64,000 nt of DNA, from positions 1-64,000 of the forward strand of contig JACYXH010000579.1 in the NCBI GenBank assembly GCA_026745465.1, given 5' to 3'. Positions 34,043 through 44,999 of the stretch are shown piece after piece. The translations under genes and the position numbers were made by a program. The DNA comes from Lota lota (taxonomy: Eukaryota; Chordata; Actinopteri; Gadiformes; Lotidae). Under the pieces are notes generated by a model. The model saw nothing but the letters and a program-made list of their open reading frames with translations, searched no databases and was not told where the DNA came from. Positions within the stretch are counted from its first letter, which is position 1. Every line of letters starts with the position of its first letter.

Positions 34043-35970
34043 GTGAGAGCAGTAGGAGGATGAGAAGCCCTTTGGATGGACCTTTACAAGGGTTATGTTT
34101 GAATGGAAAATGTGGAAGGTTTCTTTGGACTTTTTCAGCATACAAATTGGGTTCAGTTTGTGTTTTCAGTGCCGTTATTTAAAGGACATTTTAGTAACAA
34201 TTACATACAATTACAATTGTTTTGTTTGTTCAATTCATTTGTTAAAAATACTCAACATGCAGTTAAGATTTTCCCAAGCACAACACAAATATAATTCTAG
34301 ATTTTCTTGGTTTAATTGAAGTCCATTTTGTAGACCGTGACATGCACTGGCAAAAAAAGCATTAAATAACAACTTGACCCATAAAGTGACTTTACAAGCC
34401 CTCTGAATAGGCTGCATATTGTGTGTGTGTGTGTGTGTGTTATGTCCAGACCCCGCCACCATGGTGGAGCTGTTTAAGGAATCTCCGCCAGGTCTGGTGA
34501 AAGAGGGGGACACCGTTGAGCTTCGTTGCCATGGCGACGCTAACCCCCCTCCGCCCTTTATCTTCAACAGAGAACAAGTAAGAATGGAAGGGCCCTAACT
34601 GCCTCTGTCTCTCTCTCTCATCCCCTCCCACGAAGAGAGAATGGCCCACTAACAGGGGACATGGGAATGTTTCTGATTGGCCCTGGCGGTAGACAGGCAG
34701 TGGAGGGTCAACGAGAAAGAGCTGGCAGCCGGGCCCCTGACCCCGCAGCTCCAGGCTGGGTGCCTTAGAAAGCCCTCTCAGGGCCCGGATATCACACTGA
34801 CCCACACACATGGTTTTTTATTTATTTAAATGAAAGTGACCTTCAAAATGGCTGAGCATTTGTGAGATACATACAGGCTTAGCTCTAATCGTGTGCTCAA
34901 GAAAATACACACATCATCTGTGAATGCGTGTGTGTGCGTTTGTGTTGTGCCAGGAGCCAGAGGTGGACCTGGGTTCTAGTGGGGATGTTCTGGTCCTGTC
35001 CAGGGTGACACGGAGAGACAGCGGAATCTACCAGTGTCGTCCTCCGGGCAGCCAATCACATGCCAGCGTCATGGGAGACATGCTGCTCACTGTGCATTGT
35101 AAGAGTTTGAATACACACACACTGACCTATAAATAATACCTCTATAGTATAACATTTACTATGTCTCTAGTAATACATCCTACCTTACATGCTGACTGCA
35201 TTGTAAGAGTTTGACCTATACATGACCTATACATAATACCTCTATAGTATAACGTTTACTGTGTCTCTAGTAATACATCCTACCTTACATGCTCACTGTG
35301 CATTGTAAGAGTTTGACCTATACATAATACCTCTATAGTATAACATTTACTGTGACTCTAGTAATACATCCTACCTTACAAGCTGACTGCATTGTAAGAG
35401 TTTGACCTATACATAATACCTCTATAGTATAACGTTTACTGTGTGTCTCTAGTAATACATCCTACCTTACATGCTGACTGCATTGTAAGAGTTTGACCTA
35501 TACATAATACCTCTATAGTATAACGTTTACTGTGTCTCTAGTAATACATCCTACCTTACAGCATTTTCACACTTATCGTTGGGTTGGTTTAGTTTGAACC
35601 AGTGGCTCATTTGTAGTCACAATGTTACACGTTCACTCCGAGTGGTGTGTGAGAGTGGTGTAACGTAAGGGATTTAAGAGCGGACCAAAATGTGTCACCA
35701 AACGGAGTTGAGTCAATGTTTGCTACTAAAACGTATCAAACTCATCAAGTGCGTGGATGTGTAACTACAAATGCAGTCTTGTTGATGCATGCTGTAGCCT
35801 GTGAAGCTGCCTCGAGTCAATGTTATTCCTGCCCACATACGCCCAAAGGAACCCAGCTATGGAGGTAACACACCTGCGTTCACAACAAACTCCCCAAACC
35901 AGCTAGGTGGGAAAGCTTCCATAGTCATGCTTACGTTTCTTTCTCATGCCCTTTCTCATGCCCTGTTATT

Positions 35971-36013
<43 letters not shown>

Positions 36014-39000
36014 ACCTGGACCCTGTGGTGGTGGTGCCCAGGGATTTAGCGGTCTTGTTTAAGGGACAGAGTCTCACGGCCACGTGCAACGCTCAGTCCT
36101 CTCTGAAAACCACTGCTGTGTGGCACAAGGTTATTATCTTTCTTCTTCTTCATAAGGAAAATGTGTTTGTTTGGTAACCATCGCTCAAAGATCGATGACA
36201 CGGGCCAAATGTCAATGAATGCTAAGCTAAGCGCCAATACCTGCTGTGTATAACTACAGCAATACACAAAATAAATACCAGCACCCTCCTACAAGTTATT
36301 ACTATGTCAATCGTTTTTTTGAGACAATAACTTGAGTCTGACGTGTGCGTGTGTTTGGTGTGCGCGTGTGTCTGCAGAAGGGAAAGCAGGTGGGGAGAGG
36401 GCACACACTGACCCTGGTGGACGCCACCTCCGCCACATCCGGGGAGTACGTGCGTGAGGTGACGGTGCCGGCCCTGCCGGCCCTTCACTCCACGGGCTCC
36501 GTCCACATCATCGTCCAGCGTACGTGTCCCCATAGACCCCCCTGTGCACAGAGGGGTCATCGTAGGACACACAGGTGTCGCTCATAACACTGATCATGGG
36601 TGGGCTGCTTTGCTGTAGCAGGGCAGGGGAAGCAGACTAAGCTGGAGAAGATAAGCTACTTGTGCCCTGGTACAAGTAGCAGAGCCAGAATTCGTGTCGT
36701 GAGTGCGACCTGTGTGTATCCTACGATGACCCCTCTGTGAAAAGGGTCAATTAGTTGTTGTACACAAAAACATAACACAATGTCCCCCTACCATATTAAA
36801 TACTGGGTTAATTGAAACTGTGGCAGGGGAATTTTGTTAGCCTGGCGTTTTCTAATAAATATGTCAATCCTATATTCTGACAAACTCAGAAGCCCCACAC
36901 TTGAAACATAAATGACTTAACCAGCTGTAAATAAATAACCAAACGAACAGAAAGTGGACAGATAGCTTGAAGGATGGTTTGTTTCCACCGATGAGCAAAA
37001 TACTTGTATTAAGAAGAGTTCTGTAATTATATTCTACATTTTGCAGAGTGCAGTTTAAGAAGGTGTATTTTAACATTTTAAACTTTAAACAAATGTATGG
37101 TGGTGGCTGCAGAATCAATTGAAACCCATCAGGGGTTGTCATGGGGCCATATGTTAAATAGATACATAAAAACAATATGAGACATAAGAAATGCAGAAAA
37201 TGACAGCAGTGACCTTTTCAGTAGGAGGGGATAGGGAGTCCACATCAGAAGTAGAGAGCTCTGTGTGTATCTAGGCTAGCGGTGGATGGCCAGTCTGTTC
37301 TAACTGTGATTCTGCCTGTGATTCACAGCTCCTCTGGCCACATCCACACCGTCCCCAACTGTCCCGGTAAGCATGGCTCCCCTCTCCTGAAAGCTGTCCT
37401 CTTTTATTCCCCACCTAAGAAAAGCTCTTCCTCTCTTCCACCGCCGCCCTCGCTCTCCACATGAACCCTAAAGCTTCCAGGTCAGAAGCACCTTGGGTCA
37501 CCTCTCCCTTCTTCCAGTTCAAACCCACAGACAGAAGGAGAAACAGGGATCTTAATGATTCTGGGTCTGCAGCGGAGCGATGGTGTGGGTCAGCTGGTCG
37601 GGAGGGTTTGTAGCACGCTGGGAATGAAAGAGACTCATGATTCTTTAACACGATGGCACAGCACACAGCCCTGCTGGAATTTATTTTGGCAGAGGCACGC
37701 TTTTTTCCATGAATTCTTCTACATTTGCCTCCTAATTTAATGTTGTGGTTTGTTTTTGTGGGAGAAATTCATGATACCGAATGCTAATTGTTGCGTGTAT
37801 ATTATTAACAATGTTTATAGGACGTGTGCCTTCACCTTTTACTACAGATTCTCTGTACAATGCTGACGTACTGCAGGGATAGTATTTATTGGCGTACTAT
37901 TAAACAGCCTCTCACAACCCCGTCGGGAATACACAACTCATGCATGACCGCTGCGTCTCATTACAACTATTGTACATGTTTGGTTTCTTTCCTAAACATT
38001 GGCTGGCGTTATGATGGAGGCTGCTGGTGGTAACCGTCATGAAGACAGAGCTCTCTTGGGGAACAACACCATGGAATCCCTCCCCTCATCCTTGTTCTGT
38101 GCCAAGGTTCTGAATTCACGAGGAGAACGGAGGCTGTTCTATCTCCATACATTTCAGACGGCTGACTAAATACATCCAAACCTGCTTTTGTTAAGATAAA
38201 AAGTCAAAGAGAGGGATGGAACTGACTATTGGATCAATAGGAGTCTCAATATGTCGATTAAAATCTATCGATCAATGCTCTAAAATGAGAAAACGGAGGA
38301 GCTTAAATCTGTTATCAGGGCGTCTCCCTTTCTCTACAGCCCTTTCTAGACCAGTCATGTGTTACTGGAGGTGTTACTTTGGTTAGACCAGTCATGTGTT
38401 ACTGGAGGTGTTACTTTGGTTAGACCAGTCATGTGTTACTGGAGGCGTGTTACTTTGGTTAGACCAGTCATGTGTTACTGGAGGCGTGTTACTTTGGTTA
38501 GACCAGTCATGTGTTACTGTCACGAATTGTCTAGTGCAGGAACCCAAAAGCAGACCAAGACGAGGTAAGTTGGAATTTACAAGGTGAGTGTTTATTTGGA
38601 AGCTGGATTTTGAATGTTGGTCGGGAGTGGGTGAGGCTGGAAGGCTGGAGGTCTTTGTGCTGATCCAACAATGCTGCAGTGAAGTAGACAGCCAGGCAGG
38701 TGTGAGTGACAATCTAGGTGAGTAACTGTAGACAGAGGAGTAGGCGGCAGATTAGTGACAGGCAAACGGAGACATAAACAGCAACTACTTTGCAAAAACT
38801 TGAAGCTGACACGAGAGATAAACATACTGGTTACGCTAACAATCCGGCAGGGAATGGATGTCTGGTCATGGCTTAAATAGTGCAGAGGTGAAGATCAGGA
38901 CAAGGTGTGCAGATTGCAGCAGGTGAACGTAGTTGGAGAATCAGCCAGGATGCGTTCAGGAAACTCAGGAAAATTGGACTTCAGGTCAGAGGATAAACAA

Positions 39001-42000
39001 AACTAAGGCAAAACAGGCTCAAGGTGCAGGATTCATGACAGTACCCCCCCTCCGATGGACGCCACCGGGCGGACCACCCGGGGCACCAGGATGGAGCATA
39101 TAGAAGTCCCGGAGCAGGTCGGCATCAAGGATCTGGCGCCGAGGTATCCAGCTCCTCTACTCAGGACCGTAACCCTCCCAGTCCACAAGGTATTGGAAAC
39201 CCCGCCCACGTCGTCTGGAGTCCATGATGCGGCAAACGGTGTAGACAGGACCCCCGTCGATTATCCGAGGGGGAGGCGGACGAGGAGGCGGGGGCAACAG
39301 GGGACTGAGGAGAACAGGCTTCAGGCAGGAGACATGGAAAGCAGGATGGATTCTGAGGGTCCTGGGCAATTTGAGACGGACAACAGCTGGGTTTATGATC
39401 CGTTCTACCACAAACGGACCAATAAACTTAGGGGACAGTTTCTTTAATTCTGTCCGAAGGGGCAGATTCCGGGTGGCCAACCAGACCTTATCCCCAACCG
39501 CGTAGGTAGGGGCCGGAACACGATGACGGTTGGCTTGTCGCTGGTAACAGTCAGAGGCCTTAAGAAGGTTCTTCCTGGCACAATGCCAGGTCCGGTGGCA
39601 ACGGCGAATGTGAGCTTGGACTGAGGGAACTGAGAGATCCTTCTCCTGTGATGGAAACAGGGGCGGTTGATATCCATACAGACATTGAAAGGGGGACATC
39701 CCAGTGGCAGAGGTCGGGAGAGTGTTATGGGCGTACTCCGCCCATGGTAGCTGAGAGGACCAGGTGGTGGGGTTAGAAGAGACAAGGCAACGAAGTGTGG
39801 ACTCAATCTTCTGGTTGGCCCTTTTAGCTTGACCATTAGACTGGGGATCGGAATCCTGATGTGAGGCTGACAGTCGCTCCAATGGCTAGGCAGAAAGCTC
39901 TCCAAACGGCAGACGTGAACTGCGGGCCACGATCTGAAACAATGTCACCAGGTAGACCGTGTTTCCTAAACACCTCCTTGACCAAGATATTTGCAGTCTC
40001 AGTGGTAGACAGAAGCTTGGGGAGAGGCAGAAAGTGAGCAAACTTGCTGAATCTGTCCACTACTGTCAGAACAACAGTGTTCCCCTCAGATAAGGGCAAC
40101 CCAGACACAAAATCCAGAGCCCAATGCGACCAAGGTCGCCGCGGAATGGGCAGAGGATGCAGAAGTCCAGAGCTGGGTCGATTGGTTCCCTTATTTTGAG
40201 CGCACACTGGGCATGCAGCAACAAAACTCAGAGTCTGGTCTCCCATGGCAGGCCACCAAAACCGTCTGCGCAGTAAGGCCATTGTTCTAGCCACACCAGG
40301 GTGACAAGCCATCTTGCTGGCATGGGCCCACTGAAGCACAGTAGAACGGACAGAGTCAGGCACAAACAGACGACCTGGCGGACCATTACCAGGACCGGGC
40401 TGAGTCCGAAGGGCTGTCATCACCTCCTCCTCGATCCTCCAGGTGACAGCACCCAGGATGAGTCCTTGAGGCAGAATAGTCTCCGGTGTTGCCTCATCTT
40501 TCGCTGCCTTGGAAAACATCCGAGAAAGAGCGTCCGCCTTGCCATTCCGTTAGCCTGGTCGAAAGGTGAGGGAAAAATTGAAGCGTCCAAAAAACAAGGC
40601 CCACCTGGCTTGACGTGAGTTTAGACGCCTGGCGGATTGCACGTATGCAAGGTTCTTGTGGTCTGTCCAAACCACAAACGGCTGCTCAGCCCCCTCCAGC
40701 CAGTGGCGCCACTCCTCCAAGGCGAGTTTGACAGCGAGCAGTTCCCGGTTCCCCACATCATAGTTTCTTTCAGCTGGAGAGAGACGACGAGAGAAAAAGA
40801 CACAGGGATGAATCTTATTGTCACTGGAGCTCCGCTGGGAAAGAACCGCACCGACTCCCACATTGGACGCATCCACTTCCACAACAAACTGACGAGATGT
40901 ATCTGGGTGAGAGAGGATTGGCGCATCAGTGAAGCGCTTCTTAAGATCCAGGAAAGCTTTGTTTGCCTCCGGATTCCAACTGAAGGATCTGGAACTTGAA
41001 GTCAGGGCAGTGAGCGGAGCGGCCACTCTGCTGTAATCACGGATGAATCATCTGTAGAAATTTGCAAACCCCAGAAACCTCTGGAGTTGCAACCTGGACT
41101 CGGGCTGAGGCCAATCGAGAACCGCCTTAACTTTCTCAAGATCCATCGTCAACTGACCCTCGGAGATGATATAACCGAGGAAGGATGTGGTGTGGGCATG
41201 AAAATCACATTTCTCAGCCTTAACGAACAGGCGGTTCTCCAACAACCGCTGCAGAACCTGTTTGACATGCAGGACATGGTTAGGTAGATCTTCGGAAAAC
41301 ACAAGAATGTCATCCAAGTAAACAAACACAAAACGACCGATCATGTCTCTCGGAATGTCGTTAACCATACTCTGGAAGACTGCCGGGGCATTAGTGAGTC
41401 CAAATGGCATCACCAGGTATTCAAAGTGACCCATAGGAGTATTGAACCCCGTCAGCCATTCATCTCCCTCTTTAATACAGACCAAGTGATATGCATTGCG
41501 TAAGTCCAGCTTAGTGAAAATGGTTGCGCCCTGCAGGGAGTCAAAAGCAGAGTTCATCAAGGGCAAAGGGTACTTGTTCTTGATAGTTAAGTCATCAAGC
41601 CCACGGTAATCGATACAAGGCCGCAGGGAGCCGTCCTTCTTACCTACGAAGAAGAACCCCGCCCCCAGGGGTGAAGAGGAGGGACGAATGAGGCCAGCAG
41701 CAAGAGAATCCTTAATGTAGCTTTCCATGGCTTCACGTTCTGGTTTAGATATACTGTAGAGGCGGCCCTTAGGGTAGGTAGCTCCAGGTATAAGATCGAT
41801 AGCACAATCATACGGTCGGTGGGGAGGCAGAGACAGGGCCTTCTGTTTGCTAAACACCTCCTTAAGATTGTGGTAAACATCGGGAACCATCGATAAGTCT
41901 GGAGGTGGTGGGTCCAGGCCCTGTTTAGAAGCAGAGGGGGCACATGCCGTTTTAAGACAGTTAGCATGACACTTTATACTCCAGTTGGTTACCTTGCCAG

Positions 42001-44729
42001 TGACCCAATCCATAGTGGGATTATGTTCTTGAAGCCATGGGTAACCCAAAACCAGAGGAGCGCGAGGAGAGTGCAAGATGAAAAAGGATATGACCTCTGA
42101 ATGATTTCCTGATATCAGCATGTTAACGGGTCCAGTTCTCTTAGTTATCCGTGCCAAAAATTCGCCGTTAAGTGTGGTAGCTTCAATGGCCTCCGGGAGA
42201 CATTCCTTGGAGAGGCCCAGCTGCTCCACCAGATTGGCGTCCATGAAGCTGTCATCCGCACCTGAATCTATCAAAGCATTAATCTCAACAGAATGATTAG
42301 AGTTCATGAGTGTGACAGGAACTGGAGGTCTTACAGGATTGTTGGAAAACTGAGATTGGCTCGCTAAGAATCCTCCCACTCTTAGCGAGCCTGGGAGTTT
42401 AACAGCCTCTGGGCAGGAGGAGATGTGATGGTTCCTTTTACCGCAGTAAAAACAGCTGTTTGACTTGCGTCTAAGCTGGCGCTCTTCTACTGACACTCCA
42501 TGACGTCCCACCTGCATGGGTTCGGAAACTGATGACCGCTGTTCCCCCTTTAACTCCTGGGCTGTAGCGCGGTTCACCAACTCCGCTCCATTTCCAGATT
42601 TGGAAGGTTGCTGACACGGAGAATGGTTGGAAAACCTCTCACGTTTATCCCTCCTTCTCTCTCGGCACCTGTTATCAACCCGAATAGACAAAGCCACCAA
42701 CCCGTCCAAGTCCCTAGGCTCAGGATAAGATATTAGTTAATCCTTTAACTGTTCAGATAACCCCTGATGAAACATAGCCTGTAGTGATTCCTCATTCCAC
42801 CCACTTTCCCCTGCCAATGTTCTGAATTCAATAACAAAATCTGCTACGCTGCGTGATCCCTGGCGCAGAGAGCACAACCGCTTCGATGCGTCCTTTCCTC
42901 GGACGGGATGATCAAAAAGTTTCCTCATCACAGCTGAGAAAGCTTGGTACGACGATAAGCAGGAGTCCTGTTGTTCCCACAGGGCAGATGCCCACTCCAG
43001 AGGCTTTCCCCGTAGCAGTTCAATAACAAAGGCAATCCTAGCTTTATCAGAAGCATAGGAGTTGGGTTGCAAGTCAAAAACCAAGTCACATTGCATGAGA
43101 AAAGAACGACATCTTCCCAAATCCCCGTCGTACTTATCCGGTGTCGGAACATTGGGCTCTCGGGTCGACGCAGTCTCTGAGACAGCAGGCGAGGGTGGAG
43201 AAACAGGTGGTGAAGAAACTGCTAGAGCACTGAGCTGAGCATGGACAGTGGTAAGACTAGTAGTTAGATTTCGAATTGCACTTGTTACCTCCTGCAGTGC
43301 CCCACCGTGCTGTCCCAACATAATTCCTTGCTGGGAAATGGCATGGCGAACAGAGTCCAGATCTTCTGGGTTCATTTTGGCCGGATCGTTCTGTCACGAA
43401 TTGTCTAGTGCAGGAACCCAAAAGCAGACCAAGACGATTTAAGTTGGAATTTACAAGGTGAGTGTTTATTTGGAAGCTGGATTTTGAATGTTGGTCGGGA
43501 GTGGGTGAGGCTGGAAGGCTGGACGTCTTTGTGCTGATCCAACAATGCTGCAGTGAAGTAGACAGCCAGGCAGGTGTGAGTGACAATCCAGGTGAGTAAC
43601 TGTAGACAGAGGAGTAGGCGGCAGATTAGCGACAGGCAAACGGAGACATAAACAGCAACCACTTTGCAAAAACTTGAAGCTGACACGAGAGATAAACATA
43701 CTGGTTACGCTAACAATCCGACAGGGAATGGATGTCTGGTCATGGCTTAAATAGTGCAGAGGTGAAGATCAGGACAAGGTGTGCAGATTGCAGCAGGTGA
43801 ACGTAGTTGGAGAACCAGCCGGGATGCGTTCAGGAAACTCAGGAAAATTGGACTTCAGGTCAGAGGATAAACAAAACTAAGGCAAAACAGGCAAGGTGCA
43901 GGATTCATGACAGTTACTGGAGGCGTGTTACTTTGGTTAGACCAGTCATGTGTTACTGGAGGCGTGTTACTTTGGTTATACCAGTCATGTGTTACTGGAG
44001 GCGTGTTACTTTGGTTAGACCAGTCATGTGTTACAGGAGGTGTTACTTTGGTTAGACCAGTCATGTGTTACTGGAGGTGTTACTTTGGCAAACAGCGAAC
44101 ACAAACGCGGCCAGCGCTAGTTAACTCATTCCAGTGACTAGTTAACTCATTCCAGTGACTAGTTAACTCATTCCAGTGGGCAGACGAGCTTTAACATCCA
44201 GTCCAGACCATCGACTTTCTCAGACCAAGTGTCTGTAAAGGTTTCTAATCAACATCGTTTAAACTGGCAACTGTAGAAATACACGTATTAGAAACCCTTC
44301 TAAAAGCCCTGGCTCTGTGCCGTCTCCCCCCAGAGGCCTGGCTGGGACATAGCACGACTGATCAACAGTAACACAACATCATCTCTGGCTGCTTTTGTTT
44401 AAAGCGACACTAGGGCTGGCCGTTATTCACACTGCTACTTCTTCCTCTTCCTTCTGTTCCTCAGATCAGCACATTGTGGCGAGAAGCCAATTAACACAGC
44501 ATCGTCTGTCTCTGTTCCATCCCTGTGCCTGCCTGCGTGCGTGTGTGATGGTACGTGCGTGTACCCGTATGCGTGTGTTTGTAGCCAAGGCGATGGTGGT
44601 GGTGGTGGTGGTGGTGGTTGTTGTGGTTGTGATCATCCTGGCCCTCCTGCTGCTGGCCGTCCCGGGGAGCGTCATCTACTTCCTGCACAAGAATGGCAAG
44701 ATCCCCTGCTGCCCGGGGAAGAGGGAGAT
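32246..44729 (+). CDS. mcam: mcam (CD146/gicerin), partial, copy A
   Basis: MCAM is a cell-surface adhesion glycoprotein with five Ig domains, one membrane helix and a short tail. Exons readable with GT/AG and matching phases: 32246-32468 (second half of Ig1), 32886-32938, 33306-33390 and 33863-34042 (Ig2), 34450-34577 and 34954-35098 (Ig3), 36014-36129 and 36378-36519 (Ig4), 37329-37366 (Ser/Thr/Pro stem) and 44584-44729 (membrane helix and first tail residues). The signal peptide, first half of Ig1, Ig5 and later tail are not seen. The long last intron is filled by a Ty3/gypsy element. It is probably no longer a complete gene as assembled. Confidence 0.8.
34419..34441. repeat. GT repeat before mcam Ig3 exon
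   Basis: A short GTGT tract ending about 10 bases before the acceptor at 34450. A matching tract lies before the Ig1a exon in the minus-strand copies (58858-58888). The duplicated unit is bounded by these tracts. Confidence 0.85.
34450..36519 (+). CDS. mcam: mcam copy A, Ig3 and Ig4 exons
   Basis: 34450-34577 reads [20 protein letters not shown], then [13 protein letters not shown]. 34954-35098 has [14 protein letters not shown], completing Ig3 with two cysteines. 36014-36129 has [17 protein letters not shown] and TATCNAQSS. 36378-36519 has [20 protein letters not shown]: the place of the second Ig4 cysteine is arginine (CGT for TGT). Losing this cysteine would leave Ig4 without its core disulfide. 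Phases run 1, 0, 1, 0, 1. Confidence 0.8.
35098..35565. repeat. About 115-bp minisatellite in mcam intron
   Basis: About four copies of a unit with GTAAGAGTTTGACCTATACA, TAATACCTCTATAGTATAAC and CTAGTAATACATCCTACCTT. The first unit starts at the splice donor of the exon ending at 35098, so the donor's GTAAGAGTTTGA is part of the repeat and recurs in later units. Confidence 0.9.
36535..36747. mobile_element. MITE-like inverted repeat beside mcam exon
   Basis: Arms of about 45-50 bases (GCACAGAGGGGTCATCGTAG at the left, its near reverse complement CTACGATGACCCCTCTGTG at the right) flank about 110 bases. It begins about 15 bases after the splice donor of the exon ending at 36519. No coding capacity and no clear target-site duplication. 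Confidence 0.65.
37329..44729 (+). CDS. mcam: mcam copy A, stem and membrane exons
   Basis: 37329-37366 encodes [13 protein letters not shown], a stem-like segment, ending in phase 0. 44584-44729 must start in phase 1 to give AKAM, twelve valines, then [18 protein letters not shown] and [14 protein letters not shown], which matches the helix and juxtamembrane part of MCAM. The phase mismatch means at least one exon between them is missing or unrecognised; Ig5 would belong in this region. The helix is largely coded by a GTG/GTT repeat. A CA repeat follows at 44740-44792. Confidence 0.7.
37370..38340. other. mcam intron, no gene seen
   Basis: Unique non-coding sequence between the stem exon and the minisatellite at 38345. 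No Ig5 exon was recognised here or from 36750 to 37328. Confidence 0.5.
38345..38517. repeat. 34-37 bp minisatellite, left part
   Basis: About five units of TTAGACCAGTCATGTGTTAC followed by TGGAGGTGTTACTTTGG (or GGCGTGTTAC). The array is split by the Ty3/gypsy element and continues at 43913-44090. Confidence 0.95.
38518..39040 (-). repeat. Ty3/gypsy 1 LTR (3' in element orientation)
   Basis: 523 bp. Differs from its partner by scattered substitutions (for example GACGAGGTAAG versus GACGATTTAAG) and a 2-bp indel near the end (GGCTCAAGG versus GGCAAGG). Confidence 0.95.
39050..40519 (-). pseudogene. pol: Ty3/gypsy 1 integrase and chromodomain
   Basis: Zinc-binding region ([29 protein letters not shown]), core with [13 protein letters not shown] and [13 protein letters not shown], then a frameshift near 39890 after LTSGF. 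The next frame has [20 protein letters not shown] with the catalytic glutamate position read as K in QAKRAN (usual QAERAN). The C-terminus has [19 protein letters not shown] and a chromodomain ([13 protein letters not shown], then TAG at 39157-39159, then [15 protein letters not shown]). Confidence 0.85.
40550..41026 (-). pseudogene. pol: Ty3/gypsy 1 RNase H
   Basis: Continues in frame after the TGA. Key motifs: [20 protein letters not shown] with the catalytic aspartate, [18 protein letters not shown] with the glutamate, and [12 protein letters not shown] with the next aspartate. A TAA at 40550-40552 stands in the [14 protein letters not shown] box at the end of the domain. Confidence 0.9.
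41048..42709 (-). pseudogene. pol: Ty3/gypsy 1 nucleocapsid, protease, reverse transcriptase
   Basis: Same frame as gag. Zinc knuckle [14 protein letters not shown], then the aspartic protease motif [11 protein letters not shown], then reverse transcriptase with [37 protein letters not shown] and the active site YLDDILVFS. It ends at a TGA (41048-41050) inside the conserved FANFYR-F box, where an arginine codon is expected. Confidence 0.9.
42737..43375 (-). pseudogene. gag: Ty3/gypsy 1 gag
   Basis: Starts [20 protein letters not shown] and contains the Ty3-type capsid ([71 protein letters not shown]). A TAA at 42737-42739 interrupts the frame, which then continues in the same frame into the nucleocapsid. 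It is therefore a single substitution stop rather than the natural gag end. Confidence 0.85.
43392..43912 (-). repeat. Ty3/gypsy 1 LTR (5' in element orientation)
   Basis: 521 bp. In element orientation, the next bases are GAACGATCCGGCCAAAATG, so the gag start codon (43375) is only about 16 bases from the LTR. This leaves room for a very short primer-binding region and no real leader. Confidence 0.95.
43913..44180. repeat. Minisatellites after the Ty3/gypsy insertion
   Basis: Continuation of the TTAGACCAGTCATGTGTTAC array to about 44090, then three copies of the 21-bp unit CTAGTTAACTCATTCCAGTGA to 44178. Confidence 0.95.
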
Positions 44730-44734
44730 GTACG

Positions 44735-44737
44735 CTG

Positions 44738-44795
<58 letters not shown>

Positions 44796-44892
44796 TAGAC
44801 ACACACACACTGGTTCATGCACCGTTTTCATAGAAGAAAATGATTGTTTGCAGTTTATGGAAGTTTGATGACACTCGTGTGTTCTTACGAAA

Positions 44893-44971
<79 letters not shown>

Positions 44972-44972
44972 T
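44735..44972. repeat. CA and TA microsatellites
   Basis: CACA at 44739-44792 and 44800-44810, then a TA tract at 44896-44966. They directly follow the mcam membrane exon. Confidence 0.95.
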
Positions 44973-44999
44973 TTAAGGACTTTCCGTTTTATTGGAATG

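Larger units (their letters stand above)
38518..43912 (-). mobile_element. Ty3/gypsy retrotransposon 1, full length, defective
   Basis: Two LTRs (38518-39040 and 43392-43912), both TGTCACGAATTG to ATTCATGACA, are flanked by the 5-bp target duplication GTTAC (38513-38517 and 43913-43917). The element reads on the minus strand: gag-pol in one frame, gag, protease, reverse transcriptase, RNase H, integrase, chromodomain. The polypurine tract is the C run at 39043-39050 seen from the plus strand. By eye the LTRs differ at about a dozen places, so the insertion is fairly recent, yet the coding region has four in-frame stops and a frameshift. Confidence 0.95.
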
